From assembly GCA_036389835.1 (NCBI GenBank), contig DASVWC010000110.1:1-63244 (forward strand): a stretch of DNA of 63,244 nt, given 5' to 3'. This document shows, piece by piece, positions 32,127 through 41,022 of this stretch. The DNA is from AC-37 sp036389835. GTDB lineage: Bacteria > Actinomycetota > Thermoleophilia > Solirubrobacterales > Thermoleophilaceae. The position numbers and the translations under genes are program-made. Under the pieces are notes generated by a model. The model was not told the origin of the DNA. It did no database searches and worked only from the letters and a program-made list of their open reading frames with translations. Positions within the stretch are counted from its first letter, which is position 1. Each line of letters starts with the position of its first letter.

Positions 32127-34667
32127 GTGCCGGACGCGCTACCCAAGAAGCCGAAGCTCGAGGGGCTCGAGGAGAAGTGGTCCGAGCGCTGGGAGACGGA
32201 CGGCACGTACCGGTTCGACCGCTCCAGCTCGCGCGAGCAGATCTACTCGATCGACACCCCCCCGCCGACCGTCAGCGGCTCGCTCCACGTCGGACACGTC
32301 TTCTCCTACACGCACACCGACCTGATCGCGCGCTTCCAGCGCATGCGCGGGATGGAGGTCTTCTACCCGATGGGCTGGGACGACAACGGGCTCCCCACCG
32401 AGCGCCGCGTGCAGAACTACTTCAACGTGCGCTGCGACCCGCACGCGCCGTACGAGGAGGGTCTCGCGGTCGAGCCGGGCGGGGAGGGCCCGCCGCGGAT
32501 GGTCTCGCGGCCGAACTTCGTGGAGCTGTGCCTGCGGCTCACCGCCGAGGACGAGCAGGCGTTCGAGGACCTGTGGCGGCGGGCGGGCCTGTCGGTGGAC
32601 TGGTCGATGACCTACACGACGATCGGCGAGCCCGCGCAGCGGGTGTCGCAGCTCGCGTTCCTCGACGAGCTCGAGAAGGGGCTGATCGTGCACCAGGCCG
32701 CGCCGACCCTCTGGGACGTCGGGTTCCGCACCGCCGTGGCGCAGGCCGAGCTCGAGGACCGCGAGATCCGCGGCGCGTTCCACCGGCTCCGCTTCCCCAA
32801 CCCCGACGGCGCGGACGTGGAGATCGAGACCACGCGGCCCGAGCTGCTCGCGGCGTGCGTCGCGATGGTCGCCCACCCCGACGACGACCGCTACCGGCCG
32901 CTCTTCGGCAGGACCGTGCGCACGCCCGTCTTCGGCGCGTCGGTGCCGGTGCACGGCCACCCGCTCGCCGACCCCGAGAAGGGCACCGGGATCGCGATGG
33001 TCTGCACGTTCGGCGACGTGAACGACGTGACCTGGTGGCGCGAGCTCGGCCTGCCCGTGCGTCCGATCGTCGCGCCGGACGGGACGATCGCGCCGGCCGA
33101 ATGGGGCGGCGAGCCGTTCACCGCCGACGACCCGGCGCGCGCCCAGCGCGCCTACGACGAGATCGCCGGGCAGCGGATCGAGGGGGCGCGCAAGCGCATG
33201 GTCGAGCTCCTGCGCGAGGACGGCGCGCTGGTGGGCGAGCCGCAGCCGATCAAGCACGCCGTCAAGTTCTTCGAGAAGGGCGACCGGCCGATCGAGATCG
33301 TCACGAGCCGCCAGTGGTTCGTGCGCACGATGGACCACCGCGAGGAGTTCATCGCGCGCGGGCGCGAGATGGACTGGCACCCGCCGTACATGCGCGCGCG
33401 CTTCGAGGACTGGGTCAACGGCCTGACCGGCAACTGGTGCATCAGCCGCCAGCGCTTCTTCGGCGTGCCGTTCCCGGTGTGGTACCCGCTCGGCGAGGAC
33501 GGCGAGCCCGACCACGAGAACCCGATCCTCGCGCCGCGCGAGTCGCTGCCGGTGGACCCGTCGACGGCCGTGCCGCCGGGCTACGAGGCCGGCCAGCGCG
33601 ACGTGCCGGGCGGCTTCACCGCGGACATGGACGTGATGGACACGTGGGCGACCTCGTCGCTGACGCCGCAGATAGCGGGGGGCCCGTTTCCGATGGACCT
33701 CCGCCCCCAGGCCCACGACATCATCCGGACGTGGCTGTTCTCGACGGTGGTGCGCAGCCACTTCTCCCACGGCGTCGCGCCGTGGAGGAACGCCGCGATC
33801 TCGGGCTGGATCCTCGACCCGGACCGCAAGAAGATGTCCAAGTCGAAGGGCAACGTGGTCACGCCGATGGGGCTGCTCGAGCAGTACGGCTCCGACGCGG
33901 TGCGCTACTGGGCGGCGAACGGGCGCCCCGGCGCCGACACCGCGTTCGACGAGGGGCAGATGCGGATCGGCCGCAAGCTGGCGGTGAAGCTGCTGAACGC
34001 GTCGAAGTTCGTGCTGGGCATGCCGGCGACCGACGGGGGCGCGGCGGCCCTCGAGCCGGTCGACCTCTCGCTGCTCGCCCGGCTCGAGGCGGTCGCGGCG
34101 GACGCAACGGCTCGATTGGGGGAATACGACTACACCGCGGCGCTCGACCGGATCGAGAGCTTCTTCTGGTTCTTCTGCGACAACTACCTGGAGCTGGTGA
34201 AGGACCGGCGCTACGGGTCGCGCGGCGACGCGGCGGCCGCATCCGCGGACCGCGCGCTGCGGGTGGGGCTGTCGGCCTGCCAGCGCATGTTCGCCCCGTT
34301 CCTGCCGTTCGTGACCGAGGAGGTCTGGTCGTGGTGGCAGGAGGGCTCGATCCACCGTCAGCCGTGGCCCACCCCCGGCGAGATCCGCGCGGCCGCCGGG
34401 CCGTCGGCCGGCGACGCCGACGTGCTGGCGCTCGCCGCCGCGGTGCTGCGCGAGGTGCGCAAGGCGAAGTCGGAGGCGAACCTGCCGCTGCGCACCACCG
34501 CGCGCTCGGTCGAGGTCGCGGCAACGGGCGACCAGGCGGCGCTGATCGAGCAGGTGACCGACGACCTGCGCGAGGCCGGTGTGGCCGAGGAGCTGCGGGT
34601 GGTGACAGGCTCCGGCGACGGGCTCAGCGTGCGCGTCGAGCTCGACGCGCAAGCGGCGGCCGGGTAG
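32127..34667 (+). CDS. valS: Valyl-tRNA synthetase
   Basis: 846 aa from a GTG at 32127. Class I synthetase signatures: HVGH (residues 54-57, the HIGH motif) after PPPTVSGSL, and KMSKSKGNVVTP (569 onward). The intervening region has the CP1 editing domain (FHRLRFPNPDGADVEIETTRPEL) and GNWCISRQRFFGVPFPVWY. The anticodon-binding and short C-terminal helical parts follow. Length and domain order are normal. The enzyme charges tRNA-Val and edits Thr-tRNA-Val. It is convergent with the membrane protein gene at 34690. Confidence 0.95.
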   Translation: MPDALPKKPKLEGLEEKWSERWETDGTYRFDRSSSREQIYSIDTPPPTVSGSLHVGHVFSYTHTDLIARFQRMRGMEVFYPMGWDDNGLPTERRVQNYFNVRCDPHAPYEEGLAVEPGGEGPPRMVSRPNFVELCLRLTAEDEQAFEDLWRRAGLSVDWSMTYTTIGEPAQRVSQLAFLDELEKGLIVHQAAPTLWDVGFRTAVAQAELEDREIRGAFHRLRFPNPDGADVEIETTRPELLAACVAMVAHPDDDRYRPLFGRTVRTPVFGASVPVHGHPLADPEKGTGIAMVCTFGDVNDVTWWRELGLPVRPIVAPDGTIAPAEWGGEPFTADDPARAQRAYDEIAGQRIEGARKRMVELLREDGALVGEPQPIKHAVKFFEKGDRPIEIVTSRQWFVRTMDHREEFIARGREMDWHPPYMRARFEDWVNGLTGNWCISRQRFFGVPFPVWYPLGEDGEPDHENPILAPRESLPVDPSTAVPPGYEAGQRDVPGGFTADMDVMDTWATSSLTPQIAGGPFPMDLRPQAHDIIRTWLFSTVVRSHFSHGVAPWRNAAISGWILDPDRKKMSKSKGNVVTPMGLLEQYGSDAVRYWAANGRPGADTAFDEGQMRIGRKLAVKLLNASKFVLGMPATDGGAAALEPVDLSLLARLEAVAADATARLGEYDYTAALDRIESFFWFFCDNYLELVKDRRYGSRGDAAAASADRALRVGLSACQRMFAPFLPFVTEEVWSWWQEGSIHRQPWPTPGEIRAAAGPSAGDADVLALAAAVLREVRKAKSEANLPLRTTARSVEVAATGDQAALIEQVTDDLREAGVAEELRVVTGSGDGLSVRVELDAQAAAG

Positions 34668-34689
34668 AGCGGCCGCGTCCTCCGGTCGG

Positions 34690-36660
34690 CTACGGCGAGA
34701 CGAACTTCTCCCCGGAGCCCGCCCCCTCGCCCGCGGACGCCGCGTCGCCGTCGGCGGCCAGCTCGCCCGCGGCCACCAGCGGCTCGCGCTCGATCGGCTT
34801 CGCGCCCGGCCGCGAGGTGACCTTCTCGAGCCGCCCGAGGCCCGCGACGATCGAGCCGACCAGCACGATCGCGATCAGCAGCACGATCAGGTAGCCGACC
34901 AGCACCAGCCCGCCCGAGGCGTCCGGCTTCTGCTCGCGCTGGAGCAGCTCCTTGTCGTCGATGAACTTGCGGGTGAAGGACGCCGTGACCGGGATGGCCG
35001 GCTTCGGGATCGCCCTGTCCTCGGGGAAGTAGAGCGGCAGCCCCTCGACAGCCGTGCCGCGGTGGAGGCGCAGCGTCGACTTCCACGTGCCGTGCACCGG
35101 CAGCGGCTCCTGCGAGCGCCACACGCCCGGCGCGATCTCCTTCAGCGGGGAGACGACCGAGCGCCCCTCCTCCCCCTGCCAGGCGGTGATGAGGAACCAG
35201 TGCGCGTCGTCGGCAGCGTCGGCCGGCTCGAGCCGGGCGGTCACCTCCACCGCGCGCTCCTTGCCGGCGATGAGGTCGCGCGTCGTGATGTTCGCGGTCA
35301 CCTCCGGCTCGCCCTTGCCGATCGGCGTCGCGTACGCGATCACGCCGAGCACCGCCAGCGCCGCGACGGGCGCCGCCCAGCGCGAGACCGGCGGGAGGCC
35401 GGGCTCGGCGGTCACGGCGCGGCCCGCGCGCGCTCCGAGCACCCCGGCGCCGACCGCGGCGACGAAGCCCGCGATCGCCGCCTCGGGCAGGAGCGTGGAG
35501 GGCCACTCGACCGTCCACCAGATGTGCGACCAGGCCCACTCGGCCGCGAGGCCGACGGTGCCCACCAGCGCGCCCGCGACCACGCCGAACCTGACGGTGC
35601 GCTCCGGCCTGACCATCAGCGCCGCGGCCTCGACGCAGAGTGCCTCGACCACGTAGAGCGGGAAGTGCAGCGTGGTGTGCTCGAAGACCGGCGAGACGAT
35701 CAGGCTCAGCAGGCCGCGCACGGCCAGGAAGAACGCGACGGCCATCAGCGCACCGCCGCGGCCCAGGTGCACGCGCACCGCGGTGAGCGCGCCGGCCGCC
35801 GCGAGCATCAGCAGGATCGGGTGGAAGACGAGGCGGAACTGCGGGACGGCGTAGTCGAACTCGCCCTGGAAGGTCGAGAGGGCGATCAGGAAGGCGCCCG
35901 CGAAGCCGACGACCTGGAGGCGGCGCAGGAACAGGGCGCCGCGGCTCGGGACCTCGTCGAGCGGGACCGCGCGGCGCCCCTCGATCAGCAGCACGAAGCC
36001 GCCGATCACGGTGAGCGCGGCGCCGCCGAACAGCAGCAGGTGGGTCGGGCCCCAGAGGGTCACGTCCTGGCCGAAGATCCGGTGCCACATGTCGTCGAGC
36101 GGGAACGCCGAGAGGGCGACCGCGGCGCAGATGAGGATGAGCACGCCGCCGAGCGGGGCCTGGAGGCCGCGCGGCAGGCGGACCGCGGCGTCGCTCGGCT
36201 TGCGGTCGGGCATCGCGCAGGCCAGCGCGCCGGCGAGGAAGATCATCCCGAGGCCGACGAGGATGAAGTAGTGCGAGGCGTTGGCGAACGGGCCCTCGTC
36301 GCGACCCGCGTCGATGTGGGTGGCGATGTCCCAGTACATGCCGAAGACCGCGATGAGCAGCCCGCCGGCGTGCGTGGCCATCGGCACGGCGACCCAGCCC
36401 GGCAGGCCGGTCATGCGCTCGCCGAACGCGCCGAGGTCGCGCAGCAGGCTCACGCGCCCCTCGCGGTGGCCGACGATCACCCACGCCGCGATCCCGGCCG
36501 CGACCATCCCCGCCAGCGTCCCGATCACGATCTGGAGCACCGCGCCGCCGCCGGCCGACGGCGCCTCGGCGGGGTTGCCGTGGGCGAGCGCCGCGGGCGC
36601 GCCCGCGAGGGCTGCGAGGGCCGTGAGCGCGGCCGCGCTGCCGTACCACCGCTTGCGCAT
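34690..36660 (-). CDS. Polytopic membrane protein with YtkA/FixH-like extracytoplasmic domain
   Basis: 656 aa from ATG 36660, preceded by AGGAGG nine bases upstream. A signal-like N-terminal helix ends in ALAHGNP. About ten or more membrane helices cover residues ~25-430, with THAGGLLIAVFGMYWDIATHID and MWHRIFGQDVTLWGPTHLLLFGG as His-rich conserved-looking segments. Residues ~440-560 form a beta domain (EVTARLEPADAADDAHWFLI, PLPVHGTWKSTLRLHRG) resembling YtkA/FixH-type domains of copper and respiratory proteins. A final helix lies near ~600. His-rich membrane loops suggest metal or heme involvement; this is inference. It is divergent from the MerR operon. Confidence 0.6.
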   Translation of the reverse strand: MRKRWYGSAAALTALAALAGAPAALAHGNPAEAPSAGGGAVLQIVIGTLAGMVAAGIAAWVIVGHREGRVSLLRDLGAFGERMTGLPGWVAVPMATHAGGLLIAVFGMYWDIATHIDAGRDEGPFANASHYFILVGLGMIFLAGALACAMPDRKPSDAAVRLPRGLQAPLGGVLILICAAVALSAFPLDDMWHRIFGQDVTLWGPTHLLLFGGAALTVIGGFVLLIEGRRAVPLDEVPSRGALFLRRLQVVGFAGAFLIALSTFQGEFDYAVPQFRLVFHPILLMLAAAGALTAVRVHLGRGGALMAVAFFLAVRGLLSLIVSPVFEHTTLHFPLYVVEALCVEAAALMVRPERTVRFGVVAGALVGTVGLAAEWAWSHIWWTVEWPSTLLPEAAIAGFVAAVGAGVLGARAGRAVTAEPGLPPVSRWAAPVAALAVLGVIAYATPIGKGEPEVTANITTRDLIAGKERAVEVTARLEPADAADDAHWFLITAWQGEEGRSVVSPLKEIAPGVWRSQEPLPVHGTWKSTLRLHRGTAVEGLPLYFPEDRAIPKPAIPVTASFTRKFIDDKELLQREQKPDASGGLVLVGYLIVLLIAIVLVGSIVAGLGRLEKVTSRPGAKPIEREPLVAAGELAADGDAASAGEGAGSGEKFVSP

Positions 36661-36755
36661 GTTCGTCCCCCTCCTGCTTCTCGTGGTCAAGTTTGGGTTA
36701 CGTGCATCAACGTGACACGAAATGATGTCATCGTCTGGTACTTAGTATCCGCGCG
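36661..36755. promoter_or_regulatory. Divergent promoter/operator region of MerR operon
   Basis: The 95-base gap is noticeably AT-richer than its surroundings, as expected for promoters here. It contains ATGATGTCAT (36721-36730) and the dyad TACTTAGTA (36740-36748, TACT-T-AGTA). TAGTAT (36744-36749) could be a -10 element for the MerR gene, whose GTG starts seven bases later. The minus strand has TTGACC (36687-36692), a possible -35-like hexamer for the membrane protein gene. MerR regulators usually bind such divergent gaps. Confidence 0.4.
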
Positions 36756-37598
36756 GTGGGCGAGTCAAACGGCGAGCTACTCACGATCGACGAGCTGGCG
36801 CAGCGGACCGGGCTGACCACCCGGAACATCCGCGCCTACCAGTCGCGCGGGCTGCTCCCCCCGCCCGAGGTCCGCGGCCGCACCGGCTACTACGCCCAGG
36901 AGCACCTCGCGCGGCTCGAGCTGATCCGCGAGATGCAGGCGGACGGCTTCAACCTCACCGCGATCAAGCGCCTGATCGACGGCTCCGGCGGCGAGTGGGA
37001 GGACATGCTCGGCTTCAAGCGCATCGCGCTCTCGGGCTGGGAGGACGAGGAGCCCGAGGTCACGACCCTGGAGGAGTTCGCCGCGCGCTTCGGCGTGACG
37101 CCCCAGGACGACCCGCGGCCGCTCCAGCGCGCGGTCCAGCTCGGCGCCGTCATACCGCTCGGCGGCGACCGGCTCGAGCTGCCGAGCCCGGCGCTGATCA
37201 AGGCCGGCGAGGAGGTGGTCGCGGCGGGCGTGCCGCTCGCCACCACGATCGAGGTGCTCGCGAAGATCATGCGCCACACCGACGCCGTGGCGCGCGCGTT
37301 CACGCAGCTCTTCCTCGACAGCGTGCTGCGCCCGTTCCAGGAGCGCGGCGCGCCGCCGGAGGAGTGGCCGCAGGTGCGCGCCTCGCTCGAGCGCCTGCGG
37401 CCGGTGGCCGGACAGGCGGTGTCGGCCGCCTTCGCGATCCAGATGACGGCGGCGGCCGAGGAGACCTACGGGCGCATGCTCGGCGGCGAGGGATTCGAGT
37501 CCGGCCGCAAGGCGCGCGGGCGCGAGGCGGGGCGCCCGGCGCGCAGCGACCGCCCGCGCCGCCACAGCGGGCGGCGCCGCCGCGGTGCCGGCGCGTGA
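36756..37598 (+). CDS. MerR family transcriptional regulator
   Basis: 280 aa from a GTG at 36756. The N-terminal winged helix-turn-helix is clear: LLTIDELAQRTGLTTRNIRAYQSRGLLPPPEVRG, then YYAQEHLARLELIREMQADGFNLTAIKRLID (~10-85). The remaining ~190 residues are a helical ligand-sensing or dimerisation region, longer than in metal-sensing MerR and without a conserved Cys metal site. A basic Arg-rich tail ends the protein. It heads an operon of three genes linked by 4-nt overlaps and probably controls it and the divergent membrane protein gene. Confidence 0.85.
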   Translation: MGESNGELLTIDELAQRTGLTTRNIRAYQSRGLLPPPEVRGRTGYYAQEHLARLELIREMQADGFNLTAIKRLIDGSGGEWEDMLGFKRIALSGWEDEEPEVTTLEEFAARFGVTPQDDPRPLQRAVQLGAVIPLGGDRLELPSPALIKAGEEVVAAGVPLATTIEVLAKIMRHTDAVARAFTQLFLDSVLRPFQERGAPPEEWPQVRASLERLRPVAGQAVSAAFAIQMTAAAEETYGRMLGGEGFESGRKARGREAGRPARSDRPRRHSGRRRRGAGA

Positions 37599-38071
37599 GC
37601 GCGGCGCGCGCGGCCGAGCGCGAGCCCGGCGCCCGGCGACCGGCCGGCGGCTCGCCGGCGTTCCGGGTCCGCTTTCGCGTGCCGCTCACGGTCGTGCCGC
37701 CGGTCGCGGGGGTGGCCACGGCGATCCCGCTCTGGCACTCCCACGCGGAGACCGAGTTCTTCTCGGCCTCCGCGCACGTGATCGCGCTCGGCGGCATCGG
37801 CCTGGCGATCCAGGGCCGCTTCTTCCGGCTGCGCCCGCACGTGACCGGGCACGCGACGACCGACGCCTACGCGATCCTCAACCTCGTCACCGTGCTCGTC
37901 GCGGTCGGGGTCGGCCTGTTCTTCTCGTTCCGCGCCCTGGCGCACGGCGAGGCGCGCACGCCCGACCTGCCGCTCGTCGCGGGCGCGATGGCGGCTGCGG
38001 TGGCGGCGTTCGCCGTGATAGCGCTGTTCGGGAACCCCGGCGAGATCGAGGAGGAGGACGAGGACGGATGA
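37595..38071 (+). CDS. Membrane protein, unknown
   Basis: 158 aa from a GTG at 37595 overlapping the MerR stop (GTGA). A basic N-terminus of ~25 residues is followed by about four membrane segments (VPPVAGVATAIPLW, AHVIALGGIGLAIQG, AILNLVTVLVAVGVGLFF, LVAGAMAAAVAAFAVIALFG) and an acidic EEEDEDG tail. His residues occur at HSHAETEF and RPHVTGHATTD. No family recognised. Coupled at both ends to neighbours. Confidence 0.65.
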   Translation: MSAARAAEREPGARRPAGGSPAFRVRFRVPLTVVPPVAGVATAIPLWHSHAETEFFSASAHVIALGGIGLAIQGRFFRLRPHVTGHATTDAYAILNLVTVLVAVGVGLFFSFRALAHGEARTPDLPLVAGAMAAAVAAFAVIALFGNPGEIEEEDEDG

Positions 38072-38607
38072 ATCCCTTCGGACGCGTGACCGCGCTGCCG
38101 GCGGACGTGATCGCGGGGCTGCGCGCGCTGCCGGGGCTCGCGCGCGACATCGCGCAGATCGCCGCGGCCACCGACCGCCTCCCCCAGGTGGAGCGGGCGA
38201 CGACGGACATGGAGCGCCACACGCGCGTCCTGCCCGAGGTGATCGAGTCGCTCGGAAAGCTCGGCGAGGCGACCCAGGTGCTCGTCCCGATGGACGGCCG
38301 GATGCAGAACATCGAGGGCGCGATGCCGGTGCTGGTCGAGGTGCAGCAGCACCTGGCGCAGCTTCCGCAGACCATGGAGCGGCTCGACCGCGGCGTCGTG
38401 GAGATGGCCGGCGTCCTGGAGCGGCTGCTGATCTCGATGGACGAGCTCAACACCACGCTCGGCAACCTCGAGGGCTCGGTCGGCCCGCTCGGCCGCCTGG
38501 CGGGGCGGCTGCCGGGCGGCGGCAAGCGCGAGAGCGAGGCCAAGCAGGCGGCCCCGCCTGCGCCGGAGGCGGCGGCGCGCGCGAGCGACGGCCCGCCGCA
38601 GAGCTAG
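38068..38607 (+). CDS. Coiled-coil protein, unknown
   Basis: 179 aa; ATG overlaps the upstream stop (ATGA) after GGAGGAGGACGAGG. It is almost entirely helical and Leu-heptad-like (IAQIAAATDRLPQVERATTD, VEVQQHLAQLPQTMERLDRG, MDELNTTLGNLEGSVGPLGR), with an Ala/Pro tail. No signal peptide. The pattern recalls phasin-like or MCE-associated coiled-coil proteins. Given the lipid-ester synthase gene convergent with its 3' end, a granule-surface role is conceivable but unproven. Confidence 0.6.
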   Translation: MNPFGRVTALPADVIAGLRALPGLARDIAQIAAATDRLPQVERATTDMERHTRVLPEVIESLGKLGEATQVLVPMDGRMQNIEGAMPVLVEVQQHLAQLPQTMERLDRGVVEMAGVLERLLISMDELNTTLGNLEGSVGPLGRLAGRLPGGGKRESEAKQAAPPAPEAAARASDGPPQS

Positions 38608-39977
38608 GCCGCAACCTCCACGAGCGTGCCGAGCCCGCGCTCCAGCGCGGCGGCCATCGCCCGCATGTCGGGCAGCGCGTCGCGATCGGCGAGCACGCCG
38701 AAGTGCACGCCGCCGTCGTAGCTCACGATCCCGATCGACAGCGCCTGGTTGCGCGGATTCAGCGGCACGGCCGGGTAGACCTCGCGCATCGGCACGCCGG
38801 CGAGGTAGAAGGTCTGCTGCGGTCCCGGCACGTTCGACACGACGAGGTTGAAGATCCGCGGCCCGCTCATCGCCCGCACCGCGAGCGACGAGACGATCGG
38901 CGGCGCGAGGCCGGTCGCCCCCGCGATCAGCGCGCCGGCCCGCACCTGAGCCGAGTCCTTGACGCGCGCCATCTCGGCCGAGATCCGGCGCACGCGCTCG
39001 AGCGGATCGCCACGCAGCGGCAGGTCGCAGAAGACCGTCGAGATCCGGTTCGCCACCTCGTTGCCCTCCCCCTCCGCCCGGATCGACACCGGCACCAGCG
39101 CCACCGCGCGCTCGGGCGACTCCTCCCCCAGGAACTCGGACAGGGCGAGCGAGACGGTGGCCAGCAGCACGTCGTTGACCGTGGCGTCAGCCGCGCGGCG
39201 GACCGCCTTCACGTCGTCGAGCCGCCCGCGCGCCGTCGCGAACAGCCGCTCGCCGCCGATCGTCTGGTTCAGCCGCGTGTCCGGCGCGACCGGCCGCACG
39301 CGGGTCAGCTCGGCCACCACGCCGGCCGCCTCGCGGGCTTGGCGCGCGGCGTCGCGGGGGTCGGTCGTGAACGCGCGCGCGACCGTCTCGCGGGCGAGGC
39401 GCCGCGGCACCGCGAGCTGCGCGGCGGCGATCCGCGCGAGCTGCTCCACGCGCGCGGTCCGGCCCGGCGCGCTCGCGGCCGGCTGGTCCGGCGGCGGCAG
39501 GTCGAGGCCCTCGGGCGTGGGGTCGAGCACCACCGTGCTCACGTCCACCGCCGCCAGGCCGTCCACGAGCGCGTGGTGCATCTTCGCCACCACCGCCGAG
39601 CGCCCGCCCTCCAGCCCCTCGACCACCACGAGCTGCCAGAGCGGACGGGCGCGGTCGAGGCGCTCGGACAGCACGTGCCCCACCAGCTCGCTGAGCTCGT
39701 GCTCGCCGCCCGGCGCGGGCAGGGCCGCCCGGCGCACGTGGCGAGCCGGGTCGAACGACTCGTCCTCGACCCAGACCGGGTTCGCGAGCCCGAGCGCCGG
39801 GGACTCGAGCCGCATCCGGTAGCGCGGGATCAGGTGCAGCCGCTCCTCGAGCCGCCGCACGAGCGCCTCCCGGGTCACGCGCCCGTCGAAGACCAGCACG
39901 CCGCCCACGTGCATCAGCACCGGGCCGCGCTCGGCCTGGATCGCCGAGAGGTCCGACGGCGAGAGCGGCTCGGCCAT
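38604..39977 (-). CDS. Wax ester synthase / diacylglycerol acyltransferase (WS/DGAT)
   Basis: 457 aa from ATG 39977 (MAEPLSPSDLSAIQAERG, the standard WS/DGAT opening). The catalytic HHxxxDG motif is intact as MHHALVDG (residues ~133-140). Further family landmarks are LNQTIGGERLFATAR, ATVNDVLLATVSLALSEFL, VALVPVSIR and the C-terminal NLVVSNVPGPQQTFYLAGVPM. These enzymes esterify long-chain acyl-CoA to diacylglycerol or fatty alcohol, forming storage lipids in actinobacteria. Monocistronic; its stop overlaps the convergent coiled-coil gene by 4 nt. Confidence 0.92.
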   Translation of the reverse strand: MAEPLSPSDLSAIQAERGPVLMHVGGVLVFDGRVTREALVRRLEERLHLIPRYRMRLESPALGLANPVWVEDESFDPARHVRRAALPAPGGEHELSELVGHVLSERLDRARPLWQLVVVEGLEGGRSAVVAKMHHALVDGLAAVDVSTVVLDPTPEGLDLPPPDQPAASAPGRTARVEQLARIAAAQLAVPRRLARETVARAFTTDPRDAARQAREAAGVVAELTRVRPVAPDTRLNQTIGGERLFATARGRLDDVKAVRRAADATVNDVLLATVSLALSEFLGEESPERAVALVPVSIRAEGEGNEVANRISTVFCDLPLRGDPLERVRRISAEMARVKDSAQVRAGALIAGATGLAPPIVSSLAVRAMSGPRIFNLVVSNVPGPQQTFYLAGVPMREVYPAVPLNPRNQALSIGIVSYDGGVHFGVLADRDALPDMRAMAAALERGLGTLVEVAA

Positions 39978-40008
39978 GCCGAGCAGTCTTCCACTACGTT
40001 GCCGGGCG

Positions 40009-40437
40009 ATGCGATCCCTCTTCCTCGCGCTCGCCCTCGCCGCGCTGGTCGCCGGCGGCTGCGGCGACGGCGACTCGGGCGGCGGCCAGCCCGAGCGCAA
40101 GCCGGTCACCGCCGCGTCGTTCGTCGCGTGCTTCGACAGGGCGGGCTACACCGCGAAGAAGCCGGCCCCGCGCGAGGAGTCGGTGCTCGCCTTCCAGGCC
40201 AAGCAGAAGGGCTACAGGGTCGAGCCGGTCAACGTCACCGGCGCCGAGGAGCTCGTCCCGGCCGCGTTCCTCGTGTTCTTCGAGAGCCCGCAGAAGGCCG
40301 GCGAGGCGATCAAGGAGCTGAAGGCGACCTCGCTCGGCGGCGTGGGGATCGTGACCCGCGGGCCGGTGGTGATCGGCTACACCGACGAGGAGGAGCGCGC
40401 CCTGGTGGAGCCCGCGATCAACCGCTGCACCGGCTAG
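40009..40437 (+). CDS. Putative lipoprotein
   Basis: 142 aa from ATG 40009. Lipobox VAGGC (Cys18). The mature domain has two further Cys (FVACFDRAGY near the start and NRCTG at the end) that may form a disulfide, and an alpha-beta pattern with AFLVFFESPQKAGEAIKELK. This layout is common among small actinobacterial lipoproteins of unknown role. Divergent from the WS/DGAT gene across a 31-base gap. Confidence 0.65.
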   Translation: MRSLFLALALAALVAGGCGDGDSGGGQPERKPVTAASFVACFDRAGYTAKKPAPREESVLAFQAKQKGYRVEPVNVTGAEELVPAAFLVFFESPQKAGEAIKELKATSLGGVGIVTRGPVVIGYTDEEERALVEPAINRCTG

Positions 40438-40507
40438 GGGCTCGACAAAGCGCCGCGGCGCGCATAGGTTGAGAGCCGACCCGCGCCCGAGAAAGGACTC
40501 TCCCGAC

Positions 40508-40969
40508 GTGACCGCTCGCCTTCGCACTCAGCTCGTGCTGCTCGCCGCCGCCGCGCTCGCGGCCGTGCCGGCCGGAGCCTCGGCCCACGGCTCGCCGCAC
40601 CCGGCCATCGAGGGGCCCGACGACCTCGGCGCCGTCGTGCCGGTCAAGTTCCGCTTCGACCTCCCGGGCGTCACGCTCGACTGCCCGCCGCCGGAGACGG
40701 CCGCCCCCTGCAAGGTCGACGTAGCCGTCCGGACCGCGCGGCGGATCCGCTACCGGGCGGGGCAGCCGAAGCGCAAGCACGTGATCGGCAGGCTCAGCTA
40801 CACGCTCGCGTCCAACCGCGAGGAGGCGGAGCCGCCGCCGGTGAAGCTCAACACGGTCGGCCGCCAGCTGCTCGCCCGCCTCGGGAGCCTCAAGGCCGTG
40901 GCGAAGTTCAACGTGTTCCAGTACGAGACGATCCTGCACGACTTCAAGCTCACGCTGAAGCGGCAGTAG
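40508..40969 (+). CDS. Secreted hypothetical protein
   Basis: 153 aa from a GTG at 40508. Signal peptide ends near GASA-H (residue ~26). The mature domain is beta-rich with two Cys (LDCPPPETAAPCKVD) in a likely loop disulfide and a basic middle (RYRAGQPKRKHVIG). No known family. It is 70 bases downstream of the lipoprotein gene on the same strand. Confidence 0.6.
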   Translation: MTARLRTQLVLLAAAALAAVPAGASAHGSPHPAIEGPDDLGAVVPVKFRFDLPGVTLDCPPPETAAPCKVDVAVRTARRIRYRAGQPKRKHVIGRLSYTLASNREEAEPPPVKLNTVGRQLLARLGSLKAVAKFNVFQYETILHDFKLTLKRQ

Positions 40970-40978
40970 CCGCGGCGG

Positions 40979-41022
40979 GAGCGAGCCGACCCAGCCCGCT
41001 CCCGCTCCGCTGCGGCTCGCTC
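40979..41022. terminator. Hairpin between convergent genes
   Basis: GAGCGAGCCG (40979-40988) pairs perfectly with CGGCTCGCTC (41013-41022) across a 24-base loop. It lies in the gap between the genes ending at 40969 (+) and 41021 (-). The arm reaches the last bases of the minus-strand gene. Probably a bidirectional terminator; no U-tract. Confidence 0.45.

Noticed and set aside
32139..34652. 837-codon open frame antisense to valS
   Set aside because: valS has a complete set of synthetase motifs; the antisense product is low-complexity Arg/His/Leu sequence mirroring valS codons.
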